A stretch of DNA of 64,000 nucleotides from positions 21,387 to 85,386 of the forward strand of contig NZ_LXYI01000067.1 of the NCBI RefSeq assembly GCF_001650875.1, read 5' to 3'. The translations under genes were made by a program, and so were the position numbers. The stretch is from Sulfitobacter sp. EhC04. Lineage in GTDB: Bacteria > Pseudomonadota > Alphaproteobacteria > Rhodobacterales > Rhodobacteraceae. This document shows, piece after piece, positions 1-10,627 of the stretch (within the stretch, counting starts at the first letter, position 1; every line of letters starts with the position of its first letter). Below the pieces are notes generated by a model that worked only from the letters and a program-made list of their open reading frames with translations, was not told the origin of the DNA and did no database searches.

Positions 1-2
1 GC

Positions 3-884
3 GGTGCCTATGCGCAGTCGAATTCCACAGACATGAACACAAGCATGGGTGCGGTGACATTTGAACAGGGCGATTTCTATGCCAGCAACCTGATCGGCAT
101 GCGCATCTATAATGCGGAGCAGGGTGTTGAAGCGGATCAGCCCATCGCGGCGGGCGCTGAGGCCGAATGGGACGACATCGGCGAGATAAACGACATCATC
201 GTTGCCAAGGATGGCAGCGTGCGTGCCGTGATTCTTGGCGTCGGCGGGTTCCTTGGCCTGGGCGAACGTGACGTGGCGGTGTCCATGGACGACATCACTG
301 TTGTTCAGCAGGACGGCGACATGAACGACCGTTTCCTGGTGGTGTCCACCACCAAGGAGGCTCTTGAAGCCATGCCCGAGGTTGACCGCAACATGGGTGA
401 CGCAGCCATGAACGGCGACACCATGGAGCAGAACGCGGAAGCCACTGCGCAGGACGCTGAAAACATGGCCGACAATGCCGCCGAAGCAACTGAGCAGACC
501 GCCGAGGAAGCCGGTGATGCCGTGGCGACCACGGCTGCCACTGCGCAGGACGAAATGACCCGCCCGGCCTATGAGCGCGAAGGTTACCAGAACGCTGAAA
601 TGGCCGAGGTCGAGAAGCTGACGGCGGAAGAGATCAACGGCTCTTACGTCTATGGTTCCAATGACGAGACCGTGGGCGAAATCGACGACCTGATGGTTGG
701 CGATGACGGCAAGCTGACCGGCGCCGTGATCAATGTCGGTGGGTTCCTCGGGATTGGTGAAAAGCCGGTTCTGGTCAACTTTGAAGAGATCCAGGTGCTG
801 AGGAACGAAGACGGAAGCGATTATCGTTTCTACATCAACAGCACCAAGGAACAGCTGGAGCAGATGCCTGAACATCAGGACTGA
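3..884 (+). CDS. PRC-barrel domain protein, secreted, 5' end outside window
   Basis: Two PRC-barrel units are visible, each ending in a near-identical VGGFLGLGE / VGGFLGIGE stretch (about 235-265 and 735-765). They are joined by an Ala/Glu-rich linker at about 400-540. The reading frame is open upstream of the first ATG at 33, and the residues encoded there (GAYAQ) look like the end of a signal peptide with an Ala-x-Ala cleavage site, so the true start lies before the window. PRC barrels occur in photosynthetic reaction-centre H subunits, RimM and many stress-associated periplasmic proteins. The exact role here is unknown. A strong terminator follows the stop codon, so it appears to be transcribed apart from mdh. 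Confidence 0.85.
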   Translation, partial: GAYAQSNSTDMNTSMGAVTFEQGDFYASNLIGMRIYNAEQGVEADQPIAAGAEAEWDDIGEINDIIVAKDGSVRAVILGVGGFLGLGERDVAVSMDDITVVQQDGDMNDRFLVVSTTKEALEAMPEVDRNMGDAAMNGDTMEQNAEATAQDAENMADNAAEATEQTAEEAGDAVATTAATAQDEMTRPAYEREGYQNAEMAEVEKLTAEEINGSYVYGSNDETVGEIDDLMVGDDGKLTGAVINVGGFLGIGEKPVLVNFEEIQVLRNEDGSDYRFYINSTKEQLEQMPEHQD

Positions 885-922
885 ACGCCCGGAACATGAC
901 TGAAAACCAGTCATTCTGTTCG

Positions 923-951
923 AAAAGGTCGCCCTTCGGGGCGGCCTTTTT
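923..951 (+). terminator. Rho-independent terminator after the PRC-barrel gene
   Basis: A 10 bp stem (925-934 with 939-948, one G-T pair) is closed by a TTCG tetraloop and followed by a T run. It lies 40 bp past the stop codon of the PRC-barrel gene. Confidence 0.9.
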
Positions 952-981
952 CCGTCAGGGGCGTCTGAAACGGGCTGGTGA

Positions 982-2016
<1,035 letters not shown>

Positions 2017-2061
2017 TCGGCGGCGCGACGCCAGACCGTCCGGTCTGGCAGGATGATGTGC

Positions 2062-2095
2062 AATGCCCCCGCAGATATCTGCGGGGGCATTTGCG
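2062..2095 (+). terminator. Terminator after mdh
   Basis: A perfect 30 nt palindrome at 2062-2091 forms a GC-rich stem with arms AATGCCCCCGCAGAT, followed by T-rich sequence. It lies 45 bp beyond the mdh stop codon. Confidence 0.85.
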
Positions 2096-2701
2096 TTTGG
2101 GGGCCGGTGTGAGAGTGAGCGCAAGCCGGGCCAGCGCCTGCCCGGGGTGGGCGATCCTGACCTCTGTCCATGCCACTTGATTTCTCAGCTGTGATGATAC
2201 CTCTCAGAGTATCACCCAGCCTCACCAAATCGCCCGCCCGACCGGCGGGCAGGCGATGGCCCGGCGCCTTCGGCTTGTTCCGGGCTTTGGTGGTAAAGGT
2301 GGGCGACTGCTTCGTCCCGCATAGCGGACCCTCGCGCGTCTCAGAGCGCAGGTCTGGTTGTGGTCGGAAACGCTTGGCACTCTGGCGGACGCTTGGGGCA
2401 CTGGCGCGGCACCATCGCGACGAGGCGTTATCCGCTGACATTACCGGCAGGAATGCACCCGGCAGGACATCAGGCGCAGGTCTGACGTCAAAATGGGCAA
2501 GTGAGTCGCGGGTCTGTGATCACACAAAATATCCGTGTGATCACAAAGCTGAAATTCTTGCGGATTTACGCATTTTTCCGCCAAGCTTCGCCATAAAACC
2601 GCATGTTAGCGCGTTCAGCCCTCGTGACACTCCTGCAAAAAACGGTATCACTAGGGCAGCCAAGGACCAAAATACAGCCACTCACATCAAAGGACCAGCT
2701 T
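2096..2701. other. Long intergenic region before sdhC
   Basis: No convincing gene is seen in this ~600 bp. Open frames across it lack ribosome sites and recognisable domains. It holds the paired TGTGATCACA operator-like site (2515-2545) and, around 2290-2350, a stretch loosely resembling the reverse complement of the 11790-11880 intergenic segment (shared TCGTCCCGCA-AGCGG core). The sdh promoter is presumably downstream of 2500, where the DNA becomes AT-rich. Confidence 0.6.
2515..2545. promoter_or_regulatory. Paired palindromic operator upstream of sdhC
   Basis: TGTGATCACAC (2515-2525) and GTGTGATCACA (2535-2545) form a perfect 11 bp inverted repeat with a 9 nt AT-rich spacer. Each half also contains the 10 bp palindrome TGTGATCACA. 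The site lies ~155 bp before the sdhC start. Two dyads placed two helical turns apart (20 bp) suggest cooperative binding of a dimeric regulator. The regulator is not identifiable from sequence alone. Confidence 0.65.
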
Positions 2702-3085
2702 ATGGCCGATGTAAACCGGGGCAATCGCCCGCTGTCACCGCATCTGACAATCTACCGCCCGCAACTGACCTCCATGACGTCGATCCTGACGCGCATCACC
2801 GGCAATGCCATGCTGATCGCGGCACTGCTGATCGTGTGGTGGTTTCTGGCGGCAGCGACCAGCGAAGCCTATTTCGACGTGGTCAACGGTTTCGTGACCA
2901 GTTGGTTCGGTGATCTGATCATGTTCTTCAGCGTGTTGGGCCTTTGGTATCACACGCTGGCCGGCATCCGGCACCTGATCTGGGACAATGGCTATGCGCT
3001 GGACATCCCCACGGCGGAAAAGCTGGGCTGGGCCTGCATCGGCGGCTCTGTCCTGCTGACGCTGCTGACCGTGTTGATTGTGTAA
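2702..3085 (+). CDS. sdhC: Succinate dehydrogenase cytochrome b556 subunit
   Basis: This is the membrane anchor subunit of complex II (127 aa) that helps bind haem b and ubiquinone. The N-terminal RPLSPHLTIYRPQ signature and three hydrophobic helices are present. The likely haem ligand is His84 in the YHTLAGIRH motif. The start at 2702 is chosen because AAAGGA lies 7 nt upstream; an upstream in-frame start at 2603 would add residues not found in the family. It is followed directly by sdhD with a 10 bp gap. Confidence 0.95.
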   Translation: MADVNRGNRPLSPHLTIYRPQLTSMTSILTRITGNAMLIAALLIVWWFLAAATSEAYFDVVNGFVTSWFGDLIMFFSVLGLWYHTLAGIRHLIWDNGYALDIPTAEKLGWACIGGSVLLTLLTVLIV

Positions 3086-3095
3086 GGAGAGACTG

Positions 3096-3467
3096 ATGGC
3101 TTATCTGACAGACCGCAAACGCGCCACCGGCCTCGGCTCTGCCAAAACCGGGACCGCCCATTTCTGGGCGATGAAGGTCAGCTCCGTCGCGCTGCTGATC
3201 CTGATCCCGCTGTTCGTCTTTACCTTCGGGTCCGCCCTGGGCGGCACCTATGCCGAAATCCTGGCCTATTACAGCCGTCCGGGCCCCGCGATCATCGCGG
3301 CGCTGACGCTTGTGGTCGGCTTCAAGCACTTCAATGACGGGGTGCAGGTATTGATCGAGGATTACGTGCACGGGATGGCGCAGAAGATCGCGATCATCCT
3401 GATGACCTGCCTCAGCTACGGCGCGGCGGCGGTTGGCGTTTTCGCCATCGCGCGCCTGGCGCTCTGA
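3096..3467 (+). CDS. sdhD: Succinate dehydrogenase membrane anchor subunit
   Basis: This is the second hydrophobic anchor of complex II (123 aa) with three transmembrane helices. A histidine (His78, in FKHFNDG) sits where the SdhD haem/quinone region is expected. The ribosome site AAGGAGAG overlaps the sdhC stop codon, so the pair is translationally coupled. Initiation at 3096 gives MAYLTDRK, the usual roseobacter start. Confidence 0.94.
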   Translation: MAYLTDRKRATGLGSAKTGTAHFWAMKVSSVALLILIPLFVFTFGSALGGTYAEILAYYSRPGPAIIAALTLVVGFKHFNDGVQVLIEDYVHGMAQKIAIILMTCLSYGAAAVGVFAIARLAL

Positions 3468-3495
3468 TCCATTCATTCCCGAGGGGAGACCGAAG

Positions 3496-5301
3496 ATGGC
3501 TGCATATGAGTATGAAACCCACGAGTATGACGTGGTTGTTGTTGGGGCGGGCGGTGCGGGCCTGCGCGCGACATTGGGGATGGCGGAGCAGGGGCTGCGC
3601 ACGGCCTGTATCTCCAAGGTGTTTCCGACCCGGTCGCATACCGTGGCCGCACAGGGTGGCATCGCGGCATCGCTGAGCAACATGGGCCCGGACAACTGGC
3701 AGTGGCACATGTATGACACCGTCAAGGGGTCGGACTGGCTGGGTGACACGGACGCGATGGAATACCTCGCGCGCGAAGCCCCCAAGGCGGTCTATGAGCT
3801 TGAGCATTACGGTGTGCCGTTCTCGCGCACCGAAGAGGGCAAGATTTACCAGCGCCCCTTTGGCGGCCATACCACCGAATTCGGTGAAGGCCCGCCGGTG
3901 CAGCGCACCTGTGCCGCTGCCGACCGGACCGGCCATGCGATTCTGCATACGCTTTATGGTCAGAGCCTGAAGCAGAACGCGCAGTTCTATATCGAATATT
4001 TCGCCATCGACCTGATCATGTCCGAAGACGGCGTTTGCCAGGGCGTGCTGTGCTGGAAGCTGGACGATGGCACGATGCACCTGTTCTCGGCCAAGATGAC
4101 GGTGCTGGCGACCGGCGGCTATGGCCGCGCCTATTTCAGCGCCACATCGGCGCATACCTGCACCGGCGACGGCGGCGGCATGACTGCACGGGCCGGGCTG
4201 CCGTTGCAGGACATGGAATTCGTGCAGTTCCACCCGACCGGCATTTACGGCGCGGGCTGTCTGATCACCGAAGGTGCGCGGGGCGAGGGCGGTTACCTGA
4301 CCAACTCCGAAGGCGAGCGGTTCATGGAACGTTATGCGCCCACCTACAAGGATCTGGCGTCGCGCGACGTGGTATCGCGCTGCATGACCATGGAAATCCG
4401 CGAAGGGCGCGGCGTGGGCGAAAATGCCGACCACATCCACCTGCACCTGAACCACCTGCCGCCGGAAACGCTGGACCTGCGCCTGCCGGGCATTTCGGAA
4501 TCCGCGCGTATCTTTGCCGGTGTGGACCTGACCAAGGAACCGATCCCGGTGTTGCCGACCGTGCACTACAACATGGGCGGAATCCCCACGAATTACTGGG
4601 GTGAAGTGCTAGCACCGACCAAGGACAAGCCCGACAATGTGTCGCCCGGCCTGATGGCTGTGGGCGAGGCGGGCTGTGCGAGCGTACACGGGGCCAACCG
4701 CCTCGGCTCGAACTCGCTGATCGACCTGGTGGTCTTTGGCCGTGCCGCGGCGATCCGCGCCAAGCAAGTGGTGGATGCCAGCGCGCCGGTGCCGACGCCG
4801 AACAAGCGGTCGGTCGAGGCGGCGTTCAGCCGGTTCGACGGTTTGCGTTATGCCAATGGCCATGTGCCCACGGCGGAACTGCGCCTTGAGATGCAAAAGA
4901 CGATGCAGGCCGATGCTGCCGTCTTCCGCACTGACAAGACGCTGGCCGAGGGTGAGGAAAAGATGAAGGGCGTGGCGGGCAAGCTGGATGACCTGCATGT
5001 GACCGACAAGACTCTGGTGTGGAATTCCGACCTGATGGAAACGCTGGAACTGACCAATCTGATGCCCAATGCGGTCGCCACGATCACGGCAGCCGCCGCG
5101 CGCAAGGAAAGCCGGGGTGCCCATGCGCATGAAGATTATCCCGACCGCGACGACGAGAACTGGCGCAAGCACAGCCTGATCTGGTTCAAGGGCAACGAGG
5201 CGTCGCTGGGGTTCCGGGGTGTGCATCTGAAGCCGCTGACCAGCCACAACGAAGGCGGCATCGACCTCAAGAAGATCGCCCCCAAGGCGCGGGTGTACTG
5301 A
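3496..5301 (+). CDS. sdhA: Succinate dehydrogenase flavoprotein subunit
   Basis: This is the catalytic FAD subunit of complex II (601 aa), oxidising succinate to fumarate. The FAD dinucleotide motif GAGGAG is at residues 17-22. The histidine that covalently binds FAD is His48 in SHTVAAQGG. The substrate-binding HPTG and the C-terminal fumarate reductase domain ending in a family-typical basic stretch are present. GAGGGGAG lies 8 nt before the ATG at 3496. It belongs to the sdhC-D-A-lipoprotein-FkbM-sdhB block, all on the plus strand with very short gaps. Confidence 0.97.
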   Translation: MAAYEYETHEYDVVVVGAGGAGLRATLGMAEQGLRTACISKVFPTRSHTVAAQGGIAASLSNMGPDNWQWHMYDTVKGSDWLGDTDAMEYLAREAPKAVYELEHYGVPFSRTEEGKIYQRPFGGHTTEFGEGPPVQRTCAAADRTGHAILHTLYGQSLKQNAQFYIEYFAIDLIMSEDGVCQGVLCWKLDDGTMHLFSAKMTVLATGGYGRAYFSATSAHTCTGDGGGMTARAGLPLQDMEFVQFHPTGIYGAGCLITEGARGEGGYLTNSEGERFMERYAPTYKDLASRDVVSRCMTMEIREGRGVGENADHIHLHLNHLPPETLDLRLPGISESARIFAGVDLTKEPIPVLPTVHYNMGGIPTNYWGEVLAPTKDKPDNVSPGLMAVGEAGCASVHGANRLGSNSLIDLVVFGRAAAIRAKQVVDASAPVPTPNKRSVEAAFSRFDGLRYANGHVPTAELRLEMQKTMQADAAVFRTDKTLAEGEEKMKGVAGKLDDLHVTDKTLVWNSDLMETLELTNLMPNAVATITAAAARKESRGAHAHEDYPDRDDENWRKHSLIWFKGNEASLGFRGVHLKPLTSHNEGGIDLKKIAPKARVY

Positions 5302-5302
5302 G

Positions 5303-5632
5303 ATGCGCCTTGCAGGCATCGCCATTTTTGCCCTGGCCCTGGCGGGCTGTGCCGAAGTGACCGAAGCGGTGGACAGCACCGCGCGCGCAGGCGCGAAGGG
5401 TGTTGTCACCGAAACCCTCGCCACCCGCTTTCCTCAGGTGCCCAAGAAACTGATCACGCCCTTCACCGATTGCATCATCGACTATGCCGATGCGATGGAG
5501 GTGCGCGAATTTGCCCGTGCCGCCGTTGTTGGCGTGGACGACACGACAGTGACCATCGTGCGCAACATCCTGGCGCGGCCCGATACGCAGACCTGTCTGA
5601 AGGCGCGCACGCTCGAAGCCGGGTTGAGCTGA
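5303..5632 (+). CDS. Small lipoprotein between sdhA and sdhB
   Basis: This 109-residue protein begins one base after the sdhA stop codon. It has a short signal peptide and a lipobox LAGC with the modified cysteine at position 16, so an outer- or inner-membrane lipoprotein is predicted. Two further cysteines (TDC and TQTC) could form a disulfide in the periplasm. No catalytic motif is seen and I do not recognise a named family. Position inside the sdh block suggests co-transcription, but a role in complex II is not shown by the sequence. Confidence 0.8.
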   Translation: MRLAGIAIFALALAGCAEVTEAVDSTARAGAKGVVTETLATRFPQVPKKLITPFTDCIIDYADAMEVREFARAAVVGVDDTTVTIVRNILARPDTQTCLKARTLEAGLS

Positions 5633-5635
5633 TCC

Positions 5636-6436
5636 ATGAATGCCCTGCCGCATCCCACGCTGGAACCGGTCGCGGAATCGCTGACCCTTGAGGCGATGCG
5701 CGCGGCGTTCCGGGCGGCGGACCGGCCATTGCGGCAAAAACTGATGGCGGCGCTGCCGCCTGCGGAGGTCGAATTTGCGGGCATCCGCATGTATGTGGAC
5801 CCGCGCGACAATTACACCGACAGGATGATCTGGCTCTATGGCCAGCCACCCGAGATGAAGTCGCTGACCGCATTGACCGAAGTGGTCGAGGGCAAGAATG
5901 CCTTTATCCTGGATATCGGGGCCAATTGCGGGGCCTTTGCGGTGCCGCTGGCCGTGGCGGCGGGCAAGGGCAGCCGGGTGATCGCGTTTGAGCCGAACCC
6001 GGTGATGATCGGGCGGCTGGGCCATAACGTGCAGCTGAATGGTCTGTGTCATGTGGTCCGGATCGAGGGCTGCGCGCTGGGCGCGGAACGCGGCGAGGCG
6101 GTGCTGAACTTTCACGGCACCAACTTTGGCCAGGCCTCGCTGTTGCCGGTCAGGCGGCGGTCGCAGAATGGGGGCAGGCTGGTGCCGGTGCGGCCCCTGC
6201 TGGATTTTGTGGTCGAGGCCGAGGGGCACGACGTATCGGTGTTGAAGATCGACGTCGAGGGCGCGGAGCCTGCGGCCCTTGGACCGCTGTTGGCGGCGGG
6301 CGGCTGGTTGCCGGACGTGATGCTGATCGAGACCGATCACGCGGCGGATTGGGACAGCGACCTTTTGGGCATGATCGACGGCCTTGGATACAAGGCGACG
6401 ATGCAGGCCGAACAGAACACATTGTTTGTCCGCTAG
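5636..6436 (+). CDS. FkbM family methyltransferase
   Basis: This is a SAM-dependent methyltransferase of the FkbM type (266 aa). The SAM-binding motif DIGANCGAF is near residue 92, followed by an acidic loop FEPNP. The C-terminal KIDVEGAE motif is diagnostic of FkbM proteins. These enzymes O-methylate sugars, polyketides or other small molecules; the substrate here cannot be told. The start is 3 bp after the lipoprotein stop codon, so it is coupled with the upstream genes and separates sdhA from sdhB. Confidence 0.9.
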   Translation: MNALPHPTLEPVAESLTLEAMRAAFRAADRPLRQKLMAALPPAEVEFAGIRMYVDPRDNYTDRMIWLYGQPPEMKSLTALTEVVEGKNAFILDIGANCGAFAVPLAVAAGKGSRVIAFEPNPVMIGRLGHNVQLNGLCHVVRIEGCALGAERGEAVLNFHGTNFGQASLLPVRRRSQNGGRLVPVRPLLDFVVEAEGHDVSVLKIDVEGAEPAALGPLLAAGGWLPDVMLIETDHAADWDSDLLGMIDGLGYKATMQAEQNTLFVR

Positions 6437-6510
6437 GGCAGGCAGCAATTGAACGCCCCCCGGCGGGGCCTGAATGAAACCGGCGGCGACGCCAGAACAG
6501 GAGATGCTAC

Positions 6511-7290
6511 ATGGTTCAGCTGACGCTCCCCAAGAATTCCCGCATGACCAGCGGCAAGACATGGCCCAAGCCCGAAGGGGCCAGCAACCTCAAGGAATTC
6601 CACATCTATCGGTGGAGCCCGGATGACGACAAGAACCCGGCGCTGGACACCTATTTCGTCGATATGGACACCTGCGGTCCGATGATTTTGGACGCGCTGA
6701 TCAAGATCAAGAACGAGATCGACCCGACCCTGACCTTCCGCCGGTCCTGCCGCGAGGGCATCTGTGGCTCCTGCGCGATGAACATCGACGGGATCAACAC
6801 GCTGGCCTGCACCTATGGCGTGGCCGAGGTGAAGGGCGTGGTCAAGATTTACCCGCTGCCGCATATGCCGGTGGTCAAGGACCTGATCCCGGACCTGACC
6901 CATTTCTATGCGCAGCACGCCTCCATCCAGCCCTGGCTGGAGACAGAGACACCGGCCCCCGCGAAGGAGTGGAAGCAATCGGTGGATGACCGGGCCAAGC
7001 TGGACGGTCTGTATGAATGCATCATGTGCGCCTGCTGCTCGACCTCATGCCCGAGCTACTGGTGGAACGGCGACCGCTACCTCGGGCCAGCGGCATTGCT
7101 GCACGCCTACCGCTGGATCATCGACAGCCGCGACGAGGCGACGGGTGAGCGTCTGGACGACCTTGAGGACCCCTTCAAGCTGTATCGCTGCCACACGATC
7201 ATGAACTGCGCCAAGACCTGCCCCAAGGGGCTGAACCCGGCGGCGGCCATTGCCAATATCAAGAAGCTGATGGTCGAACGGACCGTTTGA
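6511..7290 (+). CDS. sdhB: Succinate dehydrogenase iron-sulfur subunit
   Basis: This is the electron-transfer subunit of complex II (259 aa). The [2Fe-2S] motif [10 protein letters not shown] covers Cys80, Cys85 and Cys88. The [4Fe-4S] and [3Fe-4S] clusters are bound by [12 protein letters not shown] from Cys170 and [14 protein letters not shown] from Cys227. AGGAG lies about 7 nt upstream of the ATG. It is separated from sdhA by about 1.2 kb carrying two unrelated genes, but orientation and spacing are compatible with one transcript. Confidence 0.97.
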   Translation: MVQLTLPKNSRMTSGKTWPKPEGASNLKEFHIYRWSPDDDKNPALDTYFVDMDTCGPMILDALIKIKNEIDPTLTFRRSCREGICGSCAMNIDGINTLACTYGVAEVKGVVKIYPLPHMPVVKDLIPDLTHFYAQHASIQPWLETETPAPAKEWKQSVDDRAKLDGLYECIMCACCSTSCPSYWWNGDRYLGPAALLHAYRWIIDSRDEATGERLDDLEDPFKLYRCHTIMNCAKTCPKGLNPAAAIANIKKLMVERTV

Positions 7291-7359
7291 TCCCGAACTG
7301 TTGAATATATGGGGCGCGCGGCGGGTGGCATATCCCGCCGCGCGTCTTACGTCAGACAC

Positions 7360-7575
7360 ATGCTTGCACCGATCTTTTTCGTCATCGCGATCATCGCCGT
7401 CGCCATCTATGCCCACCGTCACGCCGGCACCCGGCAATGCCGCTGGCGCGAGGATCGGGCGGGGGCCAAGGGCGCGTTGATGAAATACAATTGCGTCACC
7501 TGCGGGGCCGAGGCGTTTCGCGCCAATGGCAAGCCGGATCGCTGCCTGTCAAATCTGAACCGGCCCGGCCTGTGA
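7360..7575 (+). CDS. Small membrane protein with zinc-ribbon-like CxxC
   Basis: This is a 71-residue protein with one N-terminal transmembrane helix, then a basic segment and a YNCVTCGAEAF motif that could be one half of a zinc ribbon. The start at 7360 places the hydrophobic helix at the very N-terminus; an earlier in-frame start at 7309 would add 17 residues. It lies 70 bp after sdhB. No function is known to me. Confidence 0.6.
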   Translation: MLAPIFFVIAIIAVAIYAHRHAGTRQCRWREDRAGAKGALMKYNCVTCGAEAFRANGKPDRCLSNLNRPGL

Positions 7576-7616
7576 ACACAGTTGCTTTCCGGCCCTGACC
7601 CGCGCAGGCTGCGGTG

Positions 7617-8336
7617 ATGACCAAGATTGAATTCCTCTGCCCGCCCGGCCTTTTGGGTCACATCCCCGCCCCGCAGCCTGCGGCGAAATTCCTGCCCGAA
7701 TGGTTTCGCGATCTGGATCGGGAAATGGATATGAAGGATGCCCATGGGCTGCCGGGGCTGACGGTGCGTGCCTGCCTGCCGGTGGCCGATGTGATGGCGC
7801 AGGGCTGGATCATTCCGACGCCCTTTGACATCTGGACGGTGGTGGACCCGCAGACCCGCGCGATGGAGTTTCGCTGGGCCGCTGATCTGCCCTTTGCCCC
7901 GATTGATGCGCATCATCCTGACCAGATCGGCGCGCAGTATCCGCCCTTCGAGGGGGCGCAGCCGCTCAAGCTGATCAACCCGTGGCGGGTGGTGCTGCCG
8001 CCGGGATGGTCGGCCAGCTTTCTGCATCCGATCAACCATTTTGAACTGCCCTTTGCCGCGTTCAACGGGACGGTTGACTGTGATGCGCTGGATGTGCCGG
8101 TCAATGTCCCGTTTCTGTGGACCAGCACCCGCGGTGCGCTGCGGATGCCCGCAGGCACGCCGATGGTGCAGGTGATCCCGTTTGAACGAGCGGCTCAGAT
8201 GCGCCAATCCGAGGTGCGCGCGGAAACCGCCGAGGAACAGGCCCGCCGTCAGGCCGCCAATACCCGCAAGCACAGCGAGGAATCGGTCTATGCCCGCGAA
8301 TGGCGGCGGCGTCACGAAAAGTCGCCTGCGGGGTGA
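7617..8336 (+). CDS. DUF6065-like hypothetical protein
   Basis: This 239-residue soluble protein has no signal peptide. Its body (FLPEWFRDLDRE, an LPVADVMAQGWIIP segment, NPWRVVLPPGWS, an LPFAAFNGTVDCDAL segment and MVQVIPFER) matches what I remember of the DUF6065 family seen in phage and bacterial genomes, a recollection I cannot check. The C-terminus is charged and probably helical. Function is unknown. A GTG lies directly before the ATG at 7617; I use the ATG. Confidence 0.7.
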   Translation: MTKIEFLCPPGLLGHIPAPQPAAKFLPEWFRDLDREMDMKDAHGLPGLTVRACLPVADVMAQGWIIPTPFDIWTVVDPQTRAMEFRWAADLPFAPIDAHHPDQIGAQYPPFEGAQPLKLINPWRVVLPPGWSASFLHPINHFELPFAAFNGTVDCDALDVPVNVPFLWTSTRGALRMPAGTPMVQVIPFERAAQMRQSEVRAETAEEQARRQAANTRKHSEESVYAREWRRRHEKSPAG

Positions 8337-8396
8337 CGGCGGGTCAGTCTCGACAGGGGGACGTGCCAGGGGCAGGATCGACCAAGGGGGGATCGG

Positions 8397-10049
8397 ATGG
8401 CACAAGAAGATTTCAAGGCTGATGTGATCATCGTGGGCGCAGGGCTGGCCGGGATGGTGGCCGCGCATGAGGCGGTGTTGCGGGGCCGCAGGGTCCTGTT
8501 GCTGGATCAGGAGGGGCCGCAGTCACTGGGCGGGCAGGCGTTCTGGTCGTTGGGCGGGTTGTTCATGGTCGACACGCCCGAGCAGCGGCGTCTGGGCATC
8601 CGCGACAGCGCCGAACTGGCATTGAGCGACTGGATGGGGTCGGCACAATTCGACCGGGAAGAAGACTCCAACCCCCGCGCCTGCGCCGAAAGCTTTGTCG
8701 ATTGGGCGGCAGGGGGGATGCGCCAGTGGTGTCACGATCTGGGGATGCGCTGGTTTCCGGTGGTGGGCTGGGCCGAGCGTGGCGGCGCGCTGGCGGGCGG
8801 GCATGGCAATTCGGTGCCGCGTTTCCACATCACATGGGGCACCGGCACCGGCGTGGTGAAACCCTTTGTCCGGCTGATGACGGAACATGCCGCCGCAGGG
8901 CATCTGAAACTGGCGTTTCGGCATCGGGTGACCGGGTTGATCACCACCGATGGCTGTGTGACCGGGGTGCGGGGCGACATGCTGGAAAACAGCACCGCCG
9001 CGCGGGGAGAAAGCACCTCGCGCGGCGTGACGGCGCAGTTTGAACATGCAGCAGAGGCCGTTGTGCTGACCACCGGGGGGATCGGCGGGAACCATGACCT
9101 TGTGCGGGCCAACTGGCCGCGCGACAGACTGGGTGCGCCGCCCGCGCGGATGGTGGCGGGGGTGCCGGATTATGTCGATGGCAAGATGCAGGGCATCGCG
9201 GTGCAGGCCGGGGCAGGCACGATCAACACCGACCGCATGTGGCATTACTGCGAGGGGATCGAGAACTGGAACCCGATCTGGCCCAACCATGGCATCCGCA
9301 TCCTGCCGGGGCCGTCCTCGCTCTGGTTTGATGCCAATGGCGTGCGGATGGAAGCGCCCTGTCTGCCCGGTTTCGACACGCTGGGGACGCTGAAGCGGAT
9401 CCTGCAGGCGGGAGAGCACAGCTGGTTCATCCTGACGCAGAAAATCATTGAAAAGGAATTTGCGCTGTCGGGGTCAGAGCAGAATGCGGACCTGACCGAG
9501 GGCGGCTGGCGCGAGGTCTTGCAGGCGCGGCTGGGCAAGGGGGCGACCCCGGCGGTGGAAGCCTTCAAGGAGAAGGGGCCGGATTTTGTCGTGGCCGATG
9601 ATCTGGAGGCATTGGTGGCGGGCATGAACCGGCTGACGCCGGAACAGCCGCTGGCGCTGGATCACATCCGCGCCCAGATCAGGGCGCGCGACCTGCAACT
9701 GACCAATCCGTTTTCCAAGGATGCGCAGATTACTGCGATCCGGGGCGCGCGGGCCTACCGGGGCGACAGGCTGATCCGGACTGCGAAACCGCATGCCATT
9801 CTTGACCCGGCCAATGGGCCGCTGATCGCTGTGCGGCTGAATGTGCTGACCCGGAAGTCGCTGGGGGGATTGCATACGGATGTGCAGGGCCGCGTCCTGA
9901 CGCCCGCAGGCGCGGTGTTGCCGGGGCTTTTCGCGGCCGGAGAAGTCTGCGGCTTCGGCGGCGGCGGCTATCACGGTTACAATGCGCTGGAAGGGACCTT
10001 TCTGGGCGGTTGCCTGCATTCGGGCCGGATGGCCGGGCAGAACGCCTGA
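8397..10049 (+). CDS. FAD-binding dehydrogenase (fumarate reductase/KstD-like)
   Basis: This 550-residue flavoprotein starts with a Rossmann FAD motif (VGAGLAG, residues ~13-19). It ends with the glycine-rich stretch GFGGGGYHGYNALEG that closes the FAD site in the FAD_binding_2 family. It resembles putative FAD-binding dehydrogenases related to 3-ketosteroid dehydrogenase and fumarate reductase flavoproteins. No Tat or Sec signal is present, so it is cytoplasmic. The substrate is unknown. A purine-rich ribosome site (AAGGGGGGAT) lies just before the ATG. Confidence 0.88.
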   Translation: MAQEDFKADVIIVGAGLAGMVAAHEAVLRGRRVLLLDQEGPQSLGGQAFWSLGGLFMVDTPEQRRLGIRDSAELALSDWMGSAQFDREEDSNPRACAESFVDWAAGGMRQWCHDLGMRWFPVVGWAERGGALAGGHGNSVPRFHITWGTGTGVVKPFVRLMTEHAAAGHLKLAFRHRVTGLITTDGCVTGVRGDMLENSTAARGESTSRGVTAQFEHAAEAVVLTTGGIGGNHDLVRANWPRDRLGAPPARMVAGVPDYVDGKMQGIAVQAGAGTINTDRMWHYCEGIENWNPIWPNHGIRILPGPSSLWFDANGVRMEAPCLPGFDTLGTLKRILQAGEHSWFILTQKIIEKEFALSGSEQNADLTEGGWREVLQARLGKGATPAVEAFKEKGPDFVVADDLEALVAGMNRLTPEQPLALDHIRAQIRARDLQLTNPFSKDAQITAIRGARAYRGDRLIRTAKPHAILDPANGPLIAVRLNVLTRKSLGGLHTDVQGRVLTPAGAVLPGLFAAGEVCGFGGGGYHGYNALEGTFLGGCLHSGRMAGQNA

Positions 10050-10051
10050 GG

Positions 10052-10492
10052 TCAATAAAGGCGCTGCGCCTGCCCGGTGGTCAGGTCGATTTGCCACTTT
10101 GCTTCCTGCGTGGGGCAGCAGCGCGGCTCTCCGGGGCCAAGCATGGTGGTCAGCAACTGGACCTGACCGTTCTGGAAGAGTGGGTCGCGCGGCTCGTGTC
10201 CGAAAAGATTGACGACGGGTGCGGTGTATTGCCAGCCGTTTTGGGTGCGTCGGAATATCCCGGCCTCAATCGACACGCTGCCCGCCGAGCCGGGGATGTG
10301 GATATAGGCGATGCCAAGGCCGAGCTGCGCCTGAGCCGGATCGGGGTTGTCGGGCAGCCAATAGGAGGCCTCCATGCTGCCGGTGGTCGACAGGCTGTTC
10401 AGCAGCAACGCGTCGAGATTGCCCCAGCCCTCCTGCGCCACTGCGCCCTTTGCTGCCAGCAGCAGCGCCAGTATCGGTCCGATGAAACGCAT
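10052..10492 (-). CDS. Secreted hypothetical protein
   Basis: This is a 146-residue protein with a clear Sec signal peptide (residues 1-19, ending AVAQ). The mature part contains two adjacent cysteines (EPRCCPTQEAKW) near the C-terminus and a segment typical of small periplasmic proteins that respond to environmental data columns. The start is set at 10492 because the longer frame would bury the signal peptide 39 residues in. It converges on the FAD dehydrogenase with a 2 bp gap. I do not recognise a named family. Confidence 0.7.
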   Translation of the reverse strand: MRFIGPILALLLAAKGAVAQEGWGNLDALLLNSLSTTGSMEASYWLPDNPDPAQAQLGLGIAYIHIPGSAGSVSIEAGIFRRTQNGWQYTAPVVNLFGHEPRDPLFQNGQVQLLTTMLGPGEPRCCPTQEAKWQIDLTTGQAQRLY

Positions 10493-10627
10493 GGGCTTGC
10501 TCCGTCTTGTTGATCGGGGGCCATGATTGCGCCGACCGGAAGGACTGGCAAGCCCCGCGCTGCCCGTCGCGTCTTTACTCTGGCTGCGCGACGGGTCAGG
10601 TTCCGGCAACCGATCCAGAGATCCGCC

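Noticed and set aside
5267..6562. 431-residue minus-strand open frame
   Set aside because: Shadow of the lipoprotein and FkbM genes; composition (Arg/His/Gln-rich) is typical of a wrong-strand frame.
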